Below, piece by piece: positions 11,001 through 17,095 of a DNA stretch of 64,000 bases. The notes beneath the pieces are model-generated. The model saw nothing but the letters and a program-made list of their open reading frames with translations. It was not told the DNA's origin and did no database searches. How positions within the stretch are numbered: position 1 is the first letter of the stretch; each line of letters opens with the position of its first letter. A program made the translations under genes and the position numbers. This stretch comes from Isoptericola dokdonensis DS-3 (lineage in GTDB: Bacteria; Actinomycetota; Actinomycetes; Actinomycetales; Cellulomonadaceae): assembly GCF_001636295.1 (NCBI RefSeq), contig NZ_CP014209.1, positions 1,798,001 to 1,862,000 on the forward strand. The letters are read 5' to 3'.

Positions 11001-11127
11001 CGACGGACGCCGTCGCCTCGCCGTCGTACAGCATCGCGGCGAGCGCGACCCCGCCGGAGAAGGCGAGGACCACCGCCGTCGAGATGCTCGTGCGGCGGTC
11101 AGCGCGTAGGCGCGTCAGTATGCTCAC
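5050..11127 (-). CDS. Giant cadherin-like / fibronectin type III repeat surface protein
   Basis: A 2,025-residue protein with a single N-terminal membrane anchor (about residues 19-36) and a very long extracytoplasmic part. Residues 45-330 look beta-propeller-like. About 390-1470 hold roughly ten cadherin/VCBS-like Ig units, many marked by LAND-x-DPDGD calcium-binding-type motifs. About 1470-1845 hold four fibronectin type III domains, each starting with a PxxP-type linker. A Gly/Ser-rich beta domain and a Cys-containing C-terminal domain ending in WPR follow. The GTG start has GGGAG just upstream. Co-occurrence with MoxR, DUF58 and a transglutaminase fold is a recurrent actinobacterial arrangement. 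A cell-envelope or adhesive scaffold role is inferred, not shown. Confidence 0.85.
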   Translation of the reverse strand: MSILTRLRADRRTSISTAVVLAFSGGVALAAMLYDGEATASVDLNDSGVWVTKESSGLVGRFNTEAKALDGTLLAGSASFDVQQQAGDVLVVDKGNSSVSVVDVARLKYGSTTVLPAGAQVASGGGRVAIVDPEDGRFWVTTIEALPGFDAAETDPTSELDGVAEVVVSQGGTAFVAVPEHDVLWTFAPGQEPVSTELDGLLAEGDDVVLTTVGDDVVVLDRTGARMRLPGGDVVTVTDAQGARLQQPGRESDGVAYATTSALVVQPLDGGSATTRRASGTPAAPVQLGGCLYGAWAGTGQILRDCAGTDADLDRTLDGIESDTRLEYRVNRNAVVLNDLSAGTLWMALDEYEKVDDWEVQRPEEGDGEDENADDDTPELVDNTVVDRERQDPPEANDDSFGVRPGRTTVLDVLANDLDPDGDVITAAFDGDQPDGMTIQQVLGGKALQAVVPDDARGRVDFGYTVSDGRGGEASADVAVKVVPWEENSAPEQSGEPVLKVQQGGAAEIRVLPFFRDPDGDDVYLATASSTVKGDEVRAYPDGLVEFQDDGSASGRKKVDLVVVDSEGEAVEGTLWVDVIADSPEPPIAVGDHVVVPAGEPVTVEPLKNDSDPNGDTLRLASVSEAAPAEITPNYDAGTFTFVASEPKSYDILYQVSDGPGSTTGVVRVDVIDPDDADGAPVVVADTGLLPAGGSTLVDVLANDVDPAGRVLVVQSVEVPEDAGVTVAVLGHQMLKVTESKRISEPVVLEYTVTNGEESATGQVRVLPVPAPEKLQPPHASPDEVTVHTGDYVNIPVLANDTHPDGLELILDEELEQGVDPSLGEVFVAEDMLRFRAGAEDGTAYAIYKVEDANGQEDSAQVTIHIRGGEDNAAPVPRDVDARVISGGTVRVQVPLDGIDPDGDSVRLLNLVRPPTKGIAEIVEGRYIDFRATQGVFGQDTLTYAVQDSRGETAVGTISIGIAQPGAKNHPPVVEDDVVIVRPERRVAVPALRNDSDPDGDQIGLVPGALEAERPIDPEVVADRIVLETPGDEGTYSFYYAVEDFWGARAMGTVSVEVAEDAPLLAPVARDDVVLPDDVTAEMTEVSIVALANDEDPDGSADELVVTVDSPQATVDEEGVVTVPLTTERQLLTYTVTDQDGLAAKAFLQVPPLASAAAPRPEEEQEHEDVGPAPRLKDSFVALEVESGETLTINLTDAVAVAEGGTAAIADAGSVSAVAGTVDILDAQRLTFVSDPDYVGPAGVSVRVTDGLEDAEGNPRSALIQIPITVLPPENLPPEAGSPSGQVAAGEESTVDLSRYASDPNPDDDLTFALGSVPEGLSASVTGGVVALQAEPDVSKGSSFTIPFTVSDGVNPPVDGSLAVDVVASTRPLPRANPDTVEGAHQGVAVTVPVLDNDVDPFAPEGLEIVGTSVETGDGEATFDGADTVVVSPAADFVGTMVVVYRVQDVTQDADRQVEGRITLTVLGVPEAPATPIVEEVRSETVVLSWTPPVNNGAEISGYTVTSDQGDTFECATTTCTLEGLTNNVTYTFTVVATNEVGDSEASPASAEARPDEKPDPPAAPTLVFGDKSLEVTWENATYTDRSPIQAVNLEISPALPSGETQKVGLTGNRIVWEGLENGVAYKIRVQAENLAPDPSDWGAWSASEIPAGVPEPPAAPTASRVDTPLGGQVNVSWTPPYENGDAIKNYSVDVYQDGSKVQTVETATPSYAFTGLSTKSSYTFAVKAYNKAGWGESGAQSAGVVPYGKPLRPAAPSASIDAGDVVVSWAAADGNGSPITGYTVTASNGSRTTTTGGRSVKFTGLPDGQNVTFTVTATNAGGTSDPSPASNGVRPFSAPGVTSVSWTKTSPTDGRFNVSNPGSWNGQSGTVQWTLSGSENRSGTGAGNVGVGGGYGKSYTLQARACNDAGCSAWRSASGATDAPPNPTIWTSDSGIVMRVDGCNTNNCTRVRVHANADVPAGTYSFRCWNNFGGRNSNFSTQSAYLSPGGYADLYCVVGIMNGAQVWATVDGRDWTFEKRAWPR

Positions 11128-11237
11128 TTCTCCCCCGAGGTGGTGGCGCGCCGCGACGTTTCCGCGTCGTCTGCGGCGAGGCTCGCGGCCCCAAGGATAT
11201 CCATGCCCGGGTCAAGCGGAAGCCCCTATCCACGGAT

Positions 11238-11265
11238 CGGGCATGGGGAGTACTCCCCATGCCCG
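11238..11265. promoter_or_regulatory. 28-bp perfect palindrome upstream of the giant-protein operon
   Basis: The two 14-nt halves are exact reverse complements, centred on AGTACT, with outer arms CGGGCATGGGG. It lies 111 nt upstream of the giant gene's GTG and 10 nt after the stop of the 202-residue membrane protein gene. It could be an operator for the surface-protein operon or a terminator of the preceding gene. No T-tract follows, but these are often absent at this GC content. Confidence 0.5.
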
Positions 11266-11274
11266 TCGGGAGGG

Positions 11275-11883
11275 TCAGTGGTGCGAGCCGTCCCGGGGGT
11301 CCGTCGCGGCGCCCGTGAGCTCCGCGACGGCACGCTCGACGTCCGTGCCGACCGCACCCGCCGTGGCCCGCAGCGGGCGGTAGGCCGGGACGAGCACGGC
11401 GGCGGCCAGGCCGTCGTGCGCCCACACGGCGTCGACCTCCCGGCTGCCGTAGACGGCCTTGTTGCTGGTCACGCCGCCAGGCGTGCGCTGCACGACCCAG
11501 CGCGGCCCGGTGTCCTTGCGGCCCCACACCTCGAGCTCCGTCGGGGTGACGACGACCGCCACGGGGCTGCCGCCCATCGGCATCCAGCCGCGCGCGGACG
11601 CACCCTGGTGGCGGGCGATGTCCGTCATCTCCGCCGTCGTGAAGCCGGGGACGACGACGGCGCCGGGCCGGTACCGGGCCGCGTTGGCCGCGCAGGCCGC
11701 GGCCCGTCGCACCACGACCATCAGGGTGACGCCGACGATCGCCAGCACGACCAGCAGCGCGATCCAGATCGTCGCGGCCTCGGAACGGCCCTGCTGGAGG
11801 TCGCGCGCGAGGCGCAGGACCGACCAGGTGGCGAAGGCCACCAGGACCACGACGAACAGCACGCGCTTGTTCTGGGCGTTCAC
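11275..11883 (-). CDS. Hypothetical two-helix membrane protein
   Basis: A 202-residue protein starting at a GTG. Two membrane helices (about residues 8-24 and 40-60) precede a soluble domain of about 140 residues rich in Val, Gly and Thr, predicted mostly beta. The pattern of two helices then a compact beta domain recalls bacterial PH-like membrane proteins, but no signature is clear. It is transcribed toward the giant-protein operon with a 147-nt spacer that holds the 28-bp palindrome. No function can be assigned. Confidence 0.7.
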   Translation of the reverse strand: MNAQNKRVLFVVVLVAFATWSVLRLARDLQQGRSEAATIWIALLVVLAIVGVTLMVVVRRAAACAANAARYRPGAVVVPGFTTAEMTDIARHQGASARGWMPMGGSPVAVVVTPTELEVWGRKDTGPRWVVQRTPGGVTSNKAVYGSREVDAVWAHDGLAAAVLVPAYRPLRATAGAVGTDVERAVAELTGAATDPRDGSHH

Positions 11884-11946
11884 GGGGGACCTCTCCGTCG
11901 ACGGCGGGACGAGCCCGGACCCTACCGCAGGGTGCCGGACGGCGAC

Positions 11947-11980
11947 GGGCCGGGACAGGACCAGGGTCCCGTCCCGGCCC
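11947..11980 (-). terminator. Terminator hairpin downstream of ferredoxin reductase
   Basis: A perfect 10-bp stem (GGGCCGGGAC with GTCCCGGCCC) encloses a 14-nt loop that can itself pair (GGACC/GGTCC). It lies 37 nt past the reductase stop codon on the minus strand. Confidence 0.55.
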
Positions 11981-12016
11981 GGTGCCGGGTCGCCGGACGG
12001 TGCCGGCGGTGGTCGC

Positions 12017-13423
12017 TCAGGCGCGGCGGCCCTTGGCGACGTCGATCATGTCCTCGCGCGGGACGACCTTGATGCGCTCGCGCCCGGCGGCCTCGCCGAG
12101 ACCGAGCTCGTAGGCGTCCAGCACGCTGAACTCGTCCCAGGTGACGACGTCGACGCCCCGCTCGACGAGGAAGTCGACGATCTGCTGCGGCTCGCCGTGC
12201 GGGGCGGTGCGGCCGCCGTCGAGGTCGCCCTGCGCGTCGGCGCCGGCCACGACGCCCGTGACGTCCTCGACCAGGTGCCGCACCGTCTCCGACGCGTCCG
12301 ACTTGGTGTGGCCGATGAGGCCGACCGGGCCGCGCTTGATCCAGCCGGTGGTGTACACGCCGGGCAGGTGCTCGCCGTCGAGGTCGACGACGCGACCCTC
12401 CCGGTTGGAGATGACGCCCTTGAGGTCGTCGAACGGGATCTCCGGCAGCGGGGACCCGAAGTAGCCGACGGCCCGGTAGACGGCCTGGACGGGCCAGTCG
12501 TGGTGCTCGCCGGTGCCCTTGACGGTGCCGTCGCCCTGCAGGGCGGTGCGCTCCGTGCGCAGGCCGACGACCTTGCCGTCCTCGCCGAGAACCTCGGTCG
12601 GGGAGTGCAGGAAGTGCAGGTGGATGCGGCGCGACGCTGTCTGCTGCGACGGGTCGACGAGCGTCCAGTCGGTGAGGGTCTTGACGACCTGCTTGGTCTG
12701 GTTGGTCGCCTCGATGGCGGCCATCGAGCCCTCGTCGAAGTCGTAGTCCTCGGGGTACACGACGATGTCGACGTCCGGGACGTGCCCGAGCTCGCGCAGC
12801 TCCAGCGGCGAGAACTTGACCTGCGCCGGACCGCGACGCGCGAAGACGTGCACGTCGGTGACGGGCGAGGCCTCGAGCCCGGCCTGCACGTTCGCCGGGA
12901 TCTCCGTGACCAGGAGGTCCTTCGGGTGCTTGGCCAGGATGCGGGCCACGTCGAGGGCGACGTTCCCGGCGCCGAGGACGGCGACCTCCTTGGCCTCCAG
13001 CGGCCAGGTGCGCGGCACGTCGGGGTGGCCGTCGAACCAGGACACGAAGTCGGCGGCACCGTAGGAGCCGTCGAGGTCGATGCCGGGGATCGGCAGCGCC
13101 GCGTCCTTGATGGCCCCCGTCGAGAAGATCACCGCGTCGTAGTACTGGCGGAGGTCCTCGAGCTTGAGGTCGACGCCGTAGTTGACGTTGGCGAGCAGGC
13201 GCACGTCGCCCTTGCTCAGCACCTTGTGCAGGGCGTTGATGATCGCCTTGATGCGCGGGTGGTCGGGCGCGACGCCGTAGCGGACCAGGCCGAACGGCGC
13301 GGGCAGACGCTCGATGAGGTCGATGCTGACGTCGAGGTCCGTCTTCGACAGGATGTCCGCGGCGTAGATGCCCGCGGGGCCCGCGCCGACGATCGCGACG
13401 CGCAGGGATCGGGTGCTGGTCAC
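12017..13423 (-). CDS. fprA: Ferredoxin-NADP(+) reductase, FprA type
   Basis: A 468-residue flavoprotein of the adrenodoxin-reductase-like FprA family, moving electrons between NADPH and ferredoxins or P450 partners. The N-terminal FAD-binding motif is VAIVGAGPAGIYAADIL. A second Rossmann motif for NADP is VAVLGAGNVALDVARIL, and the family block APFGLVRYGVAPDHP follows the FAD site. The end of the FAD site reads GWIKRGPVGLIGHTKSDA. Translation starts at GTG. Transcribed alone, with a hairpin downstream and an iron-box-like site 67 nt upstream, which would fit regulation by iron. Confidence 0.93.
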   Translation of the reverse strand: MTSTRSLRVAIVGAGPAGIYAADILSKTDLDVSIDLIERLPAPFGLVRYGVAPDHPRIKAIINALHKVLSKGDVRLLANVNYGVDLKLEDLRQYYDAVIFSTGAIKDAALPIPGIDLDGSYGAADFVSWFDGHPDVPRTWPLEAKEVAVLGAGNVALDVARILAKHPKDLLVTEIPANVQAGLEASPVTDVHVFARRGPAQVKFSPLELRELGHVPDVDIVVYPEDYDFDEGSMAAIEATNQTKQVVKTLTDWTLVDPSQQTASRRIHLHFLHSPTEVLGEDGKVVGLRTERTALQGDGTVKGTGEHHDWPVQAVYRAVGYFGSPLPEIPFDDLKGVISNREGRVVDLDGEHLPGVYTTGWIKRGPVGLIGHTKSDASETVRHLVEDVTGVVAGADAQGDLDGGRTAPHGEPQQIVDFLVERGVDVVTWDEFSVLDAYELGLGEAAGRERIKVVPREDMIDVAKGRRA

Positions 13424-13489
13424 AGCCAGGTACGCCTTCCGGGTCGGGGCTTGCGTGAGGTTCGATTCTAGGAGGCATCCCTCGGGCGC

Positions 13490-13504
13490 AGGTGAGGTTT
13501 ACCT
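13490..13504. promoter_or_regulatory. IdeR/DtxR-like iron box upstream of fprA
   Basis: AGGTGAGGTTTACCT matches the core AGGTTAGGCTAACCT of the DtxR/IdeR consensus at 12 of 15 positions. It overlaps a 7-2-7 inverted repeat (GTGAGGT-TT-ACCTCAC, 13492-13507). A half-site GTGAGGTTC lies at 13455-13463. The location between the fprA start and the divergent prepilin peptidase suits a promoter operator. Confidence 0.4.
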
Positions 13505-13653
13505 CACGCCAAGGCCTCAACACTTCCAGGATGCCACAGACGTCTCGGGAACTGAACAGGCCGTCTCACCAGGCGAGCAGAAGTGGTTCATGGGTCGCCC
13601 TCCCGTCCGATCGAGCCTGTGGACGGCCGCGACGCGCCCACCCCGCCGCTGCG

Positions 13654-13659
13654 TAGCAT
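13654..13659 (+). promoter_or_regulatory. -10 element TAGCAT, leaderless prepilin peptidase
   Basis: TAGCAT ends 6 nt before the ATG at 13666, so transcription would start at or next to the start codon. Confidence 0.5.
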
Positions 13660-13665
13660 CCGGCC

Positions 13666-14241
13666 ATGCCGCCGACGCTGACGCGCACCGCCGACGAGAT
13701 CGCCCCGCACCGCCGCGCCGTGACCTGGAGCCTCGTCCCCGCGACGGCCTGGGCGGTCTGGGTCAGCGGTCCGGGCTGGACGACACCCGCCGTCGTCGTC
13801 GCCGCGGCCGCCGGCGCGGCCCTGTGGGTCGTGGACGCCCGCACCCACCGGCTGCCCGACGCGATCACCGCCCCGGCCACCGTCGTCGTCGTCGCACTGC
13901 TGGCGGTCGCCGCGCTCGCCGGCGCGGACGGCGCGGCACTCGTCCGGGCCCTCGTGGGCGCGGCCGCCCTGGGCGGGCTCTACCTGCTGCTGCACCTCGT
14001 GCACCGGGCCGGCCTGGGGCTCGGCGACGTCAAGCTCGCACCGCTCGTCGGCCTGCTCACCGCCTGGGCCGGATGGTCGACCTGGCTCGCCGCCCTCGTC
14101 CTGCCGTTCGTCGTCGGGGGTGTCGTCGCCCTCGGCCTGGTCGCCGCACGTCGCGCCACCCGCAGCACCGCCCTCGCGTTCGGGCCGTTCATGCTCGCCG
14201 GCGCGGCGCTGGCGCTCACCGCCGCCCGGCTCGCCGGCTGA
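13666..14241 (+). CDS. A24-family prepilin peptidase, short form
   Basis: A 191-residue integral membrane aspartic protease of the type IV prepilin/TadV-like family. The two expected acidic motifs are visible: WVVDARTHRLPDAITAPA near residue 58 and GLGDVKLAPLVG near residue 120 (GxGD). Hydrophobic helices fill the rest. The N-terminal Zn-binding methylase domain of PilD is absent, as is usual for actinobacterial and Tad-type enzymes. No pilin or Tad assembly gene is nearby, so the substrates must be encoded elsewhere. A TAGCAT hexamer 6 nt upstream suggests a leaderless transcript. It converges on the polyprenyl synthase gene. Confidence 0.85.
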   Translation: MPPTLTRTADEIAPHRRAVTWSLVPATAWAVWVSGPGWTTPAVVVAAAAGAALWVVDARTHRLPDAITAPATVVVVALLAVAALAGADGAALVRALVGAAALGGLYLLLHLVHRAGLGLGDVKLAPLVGLLTAWAGWSTWLAALVLPFVVGGVVALGLVAARRATRSTALAFGPFMLAGAALALTAARLAG

Positions 14242-14259
14242 CGCGGCGGTGCGGGCGGA

Positions 14260-15303
14260 TCAGACGGTGCGGTCCGCCAGCGCGTCGGCCAGGTCGGCGA
14301 AGGCCTGCCGGACCGGCCCCTCGGGCAGCGGGGCGAGCTCCGCCGCCGCCTCCTGGGCCCACCGGTGCGCCAGCTCCCGTGTCCGGGACAGCACGTCGTG
14401 GTCGCGCAGGTCCGCCACGACGGCGGCCAGCGCGGCGTCGTCCGACAGGTCGCCGTCGAGCCGGGCCAGGAGGTCCGCGTCGGCAGGCGTCCCCTCGCCG
14501 CGCTCGACGCTCCGGCGCAGCAGCAGCACCGGCATCGTCGGCACGTGCTCTCGCAGGTCCGTCCCCGGCGTCTTGCCGGACTCGGCGCCCGTCGACGTGA
14601 TGTCGAGGACGTCGTCGGCGAGCTGGAACGCCAGGCCCACCTTCTCGCCGTAGGCGGTCACCGCCTCGACCACCTCCGGCGGACAGCCGCCGAACATCGC
14701 ACCCAGGCGGGCCGACGTCGCCAGCAGCGACGCCGTCTTGTCGCTGAGGACCTGCAGGTAGTGGTCGACGGCGTCCTCGCCGTCGCGGGGGCCGATGGTC
14801 TCGTGGAGCTGCCCGAGGCACATCCGCTCGAACGTGCGCGACTGCAGCACCACGGCCTCGGGACCGAGACCCGCGACCAGCGCCGACGCACGGGCGAACA
14901 GCAGGTCGCCCACGAGGATCGCCACGGTGTTGCCCCACACCTGGTGCGCCGACGGCGCCCCGCGGCGCATCGGGGCGGAGTCCATGACGTCGTCGTGGTA
15001 GAGCGACGCGACCTGCGTGAGCTCGACGACGACCGCCGCGTCGACGAGCTCCGGGACGGCCCCGTCACCGAGCTCGCCGGCGAGCAGCGTGAGCAGCGGG
15101 CGGAACCGCTTGCCGCCCGCTGCCACGAGGTGGCGACCGGCGTCGTCGGCGAGCTGGTCGGCCGAGCGCGTGGCCGCGTCGAGCGCGGCGTCGACCGCGG
15201 CCATGCGCTGCGCGATCCGGTCCGCCAGCGCCGGATCCTGCATCGGGATGCCCGTGGGCAGGGTCGCGGCGGCCTGCGCCGGGACGTGGGAAGCACCTGT
15301 CAC
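14260..15303 (-). CDS. Polyprenyl diphosphate synthase (menaquinone side chain)
   Basis: A 347-residue long-chain trans-prenyl diphosphate synthase. The first aspartate-rich motif is DDVMD (in SLYHDDVMDSAPMRRG), the second DDVLD (in FQLADDVLDITS), and GGKRFRP marks the allylic-substrate region. It condenses isopentenyl diphosphate units into the chain that MenA attaches to dihydroxynaphthoate. Chain length cannot be read from the sequence with certainty. Start is GTG, with AACCTA (TAGGTT on this strand) 6 nt upstream suggesting its own leaderless promoter, although it lies only 58 nt after nuoN. Confidence 0.92.
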   Translation of the reverse strand: MTGASHVPAQAAATLPTGIPMQDPALADRIAQRMAAVDAALDAATRSADQLADDAGRHLVAAGGKRFRPLLTLLAGELGDGAVPELVDAAVVVELTQVASLYHDDVMDSAPMRRGAPSAHQVWGNTVAILVGDLLFARASALVAGLGPEAVVLQSRTFERMCLGQLHETIGPRDGEDAVDHYLQVLSDKTASLLATSARLGAMFGGCPPEVVEAVTAYGEKVGLAFQLADDVLDITSTGAESGKTPGTDLREHVPTMPVLLLRRSVERGEGTPADADLLARLDGDLSDDAALAAVVADLRDHDVLSRTRELAHRWAQEAAAELAPLPEGPVRQAFADLADALADRTV

Positions 15304-15309
15304 GGTCCG

Positions 15310-15315
15310 AACCTA
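15310..15315 (-). promoter_or_regulatory. -10 element TAGGTT, leaderless polyprenyl synthase
   Basis: TAGGTT on the minus strand ends 6 nt before the GTG at 15303. It would allow expression independent of the nuo operon. Confidence 0.45.
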
Positions 15316-15361
15316 TCTTCCGACGGCACCGGTGGCCGAACGGGACCCTCGCCGGCCGCCA

Positions 15362-17095
15362 CTACGGCCGGAAGTCGGCGGCCTGCGTCATCCAGTCGAG
15401 CACCGGCCCCGGCACCACGCCGAGCGCGACGACCCCGAGGACGCACAGCGCGATCGCGACCGCGGCCGGGCCGCGGGACGCCACCACGACGACCCCGACC
15501 TGCGTGACGGCTCGGCGTGCCGCGGTGAGGGTGCGCGCGCCGCCGCCCGCCGCGTCGCCGTCGGCGGACTCGTCGGACGCGCGGCCCGTCGCGGCGGACG
15601 CTCCGGCGGCGTCCCCTGCGTGCACGGCGTCGCCTGCGTCTTCCAAGGGGGGCGTCAGCACCATGAGGACGATGAGCCGCACGTAGAAGAACACCGCGAC
15701 CACGGACGCGAGGACACCGATCACGGCCAGCGGCCACGCCCCGGCGTCGACGGCCGCGGAGAACACCGAGAACTTGGCGATGAAGCCCGCCGTCAGCGGG
15801 ATGCCCGCCATCGACAGCAGGAACAGGCAGAACGCGGCGGCGAGCAGCGGGGCGCGCCGCGCGAGCCCCGCCCACTGGGTGAGGTGGGTGGCCTCGCCGA
15901 GCACGTTGCCGTCGGCGTCCCGCTCGCGCACGAGGGTGACGACGGCGAACGCGCCGACCGTCGCCAGGCCGTAGGCCAGGACGTAGAACAGGATCGCCCG
16001 CGACCCGGTGGCGGAGAAGCCGACCGTGGCCACGAGCAGGAACCCGGCGTGCGCGATCGAGGAGTAGGCCAGCATCCGCTTGACGTCGGTCTGCACGGCG
16101 CCCGCGACCGTGCCCACGACCATGGTGAGGATCGCGACGACCCACAGCCCGGTCACGAGGTCCGCGCGGAGCTGCTCGTCCAGCCCGGCGGCCAGTGTGA
16201 AGACGACCCGCACCAGCGCACCGGCCGCGGCGGCCTTGACGCAGGCCGCCATGAACCCGGTGACCGGTGTGGGGGCCCCCTGGTAGACGTCGGGCGTCCA
16301 GGTGTGGAACGGCGCCGCACCGATCTTGAACAGCAGGCCCACCGTGACCAGCAGGGCGCCCGTGATGACCAGGCCCGGCATGTCGGCGAGCACGGTCGAG
16401 TCGGGGTGCTGGAGCACGTAGACGACCGTCTCCAGGCTGACCGACGCGGCGAAGCCGTACACCAGCGCGATGCCGAAGAGCATGAGCGCGCTCGCGAACG
16501 ACCCGAGCACGAAGTACTTGAACGCGGCCTCCTGGCTGAGCAGGCGGCGACGGCGCGCGGTCGCGCAGAGCACGTACAGCGGCAGCGACATCATCTCGAG
16601 CGCGATGAACAGCACGATGAGGTTGTCGGTGGCGGGGAACAGCAGCATGCCGCCCGTGGCGAACAGCATCAGGGGGTAGATCTCGGTCTGCTGGAGACCG
16701 GCCTCGCGGGCCGCGTCCTCGTAGGCGGTGCCGGGCACCGCGGCGGCGGTGGGGGCGAACGAGTCCTCCCCCGCGCCGGTGCGGTCGGCGACGACGAGCA
16801 CCCCCAGGAACGCCAGGACCGCGACGACGGCCTGGATGCCGAGCGTGAACGGCGTGAGCAGGAACGTGCCGTCGACGACGGCCGCGTACCCGTCCGTGGC
16901 GACGCGGTCCCACTGGAGCGCGACGGCCACGACCGTCCCCGCGAGCGCCGCGAGGGTGACGACGAGCTGGGTGGTGCGCCGGGCGCGCGCCGGGACGAAG
17001 GCCTCGACGAGCACCCCGACCACACCGGCGGCGAGCACGACGAGCACGGGCGACAGGACCGCCCAGTCGATCTGCGGGGCGTCGAACTCGTTCAC
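15362..17095 (-). CDS. nuoN: NADH-quinone oxidoreductase subunit N
   Basis: A 577-residue antiporter-like proton-pumping subunit of the complex I membrane arm, with about 14 membrane helices. The typical segments ETVVYVL, DVYQGAPTPVTGFMA and KRMLAYSSIAHAGF, with conserved Lys residues, are present. A hydrophilic loop of about 45 residues rich in Ala, Gly and Asp lies before the last helix (around residues 485-535) and is longer than usual. The start codon overlaps the nuoM stop (ATGA). It is the last nuo gene. Confidence 0.95.
   Translation of the reverse strand: MNEFDAPQIDWAVLSPVLVVLAAGVVGVLVEAFVPARARRTTQLVVTLAALAGTVVAVALQWDRVATDGYAAVVDGTFLLTPFTLGIQAVVAVLAFLGVLVVADRTGAGEDSFAPTAAAVPGTAYEDAAREAGLQQTEIYPLMLFATGGMLLFPATDNLIVLFIALEMMSLPLYVLCATARRRRLLSQEAAFKYFVLGSFASALMLFGIALVYGFAASVSLETVVYVLQHPDSTVLADMPGLVITGALLVTVGLLFKIGAAPFHTWTPDVYQGAPTPVTGFMAACVKAAAAGALVRVVFTLAAGLDEQLRADLVTGLWVVAILTMVVGTVAGAVQTDVKRMLAYSSIAHAGFLLVATVGFSATGSRAILFYVLAYGLATVGAFAVVTLVRERDADGNVLGEATHLTQWAGLARRAPLLAAAFCLFLLSMAGIPLTAGFIAKFSVFSAAVDAGAWPLAVIGVLASVVAVFFYVRLIVLMVLTPPLEDAGDAVHAGDAAGASAATGRASDESADGDAAGGGARTLTAARRAVTQVGVVVVASRGPAAVAIALCVLGVVALGVVPGPVLDWMTQAADFRP

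Noticed and set aside
4756..11109. A 2,117-codon open frame antisense to the giant repeat protein
   Set aside because: At this GC content stop codons are rare, and its frame mirrors the real gene. The product is Arg/His/Val-rich without domains, whereas the minus-strand protein has clear cadherin-like and FN3 repeats.
13492..13507. Terminator for fprA
   Set aside because: It lies upstream of the fprA start, between divergent genes, so an operator reading is better.
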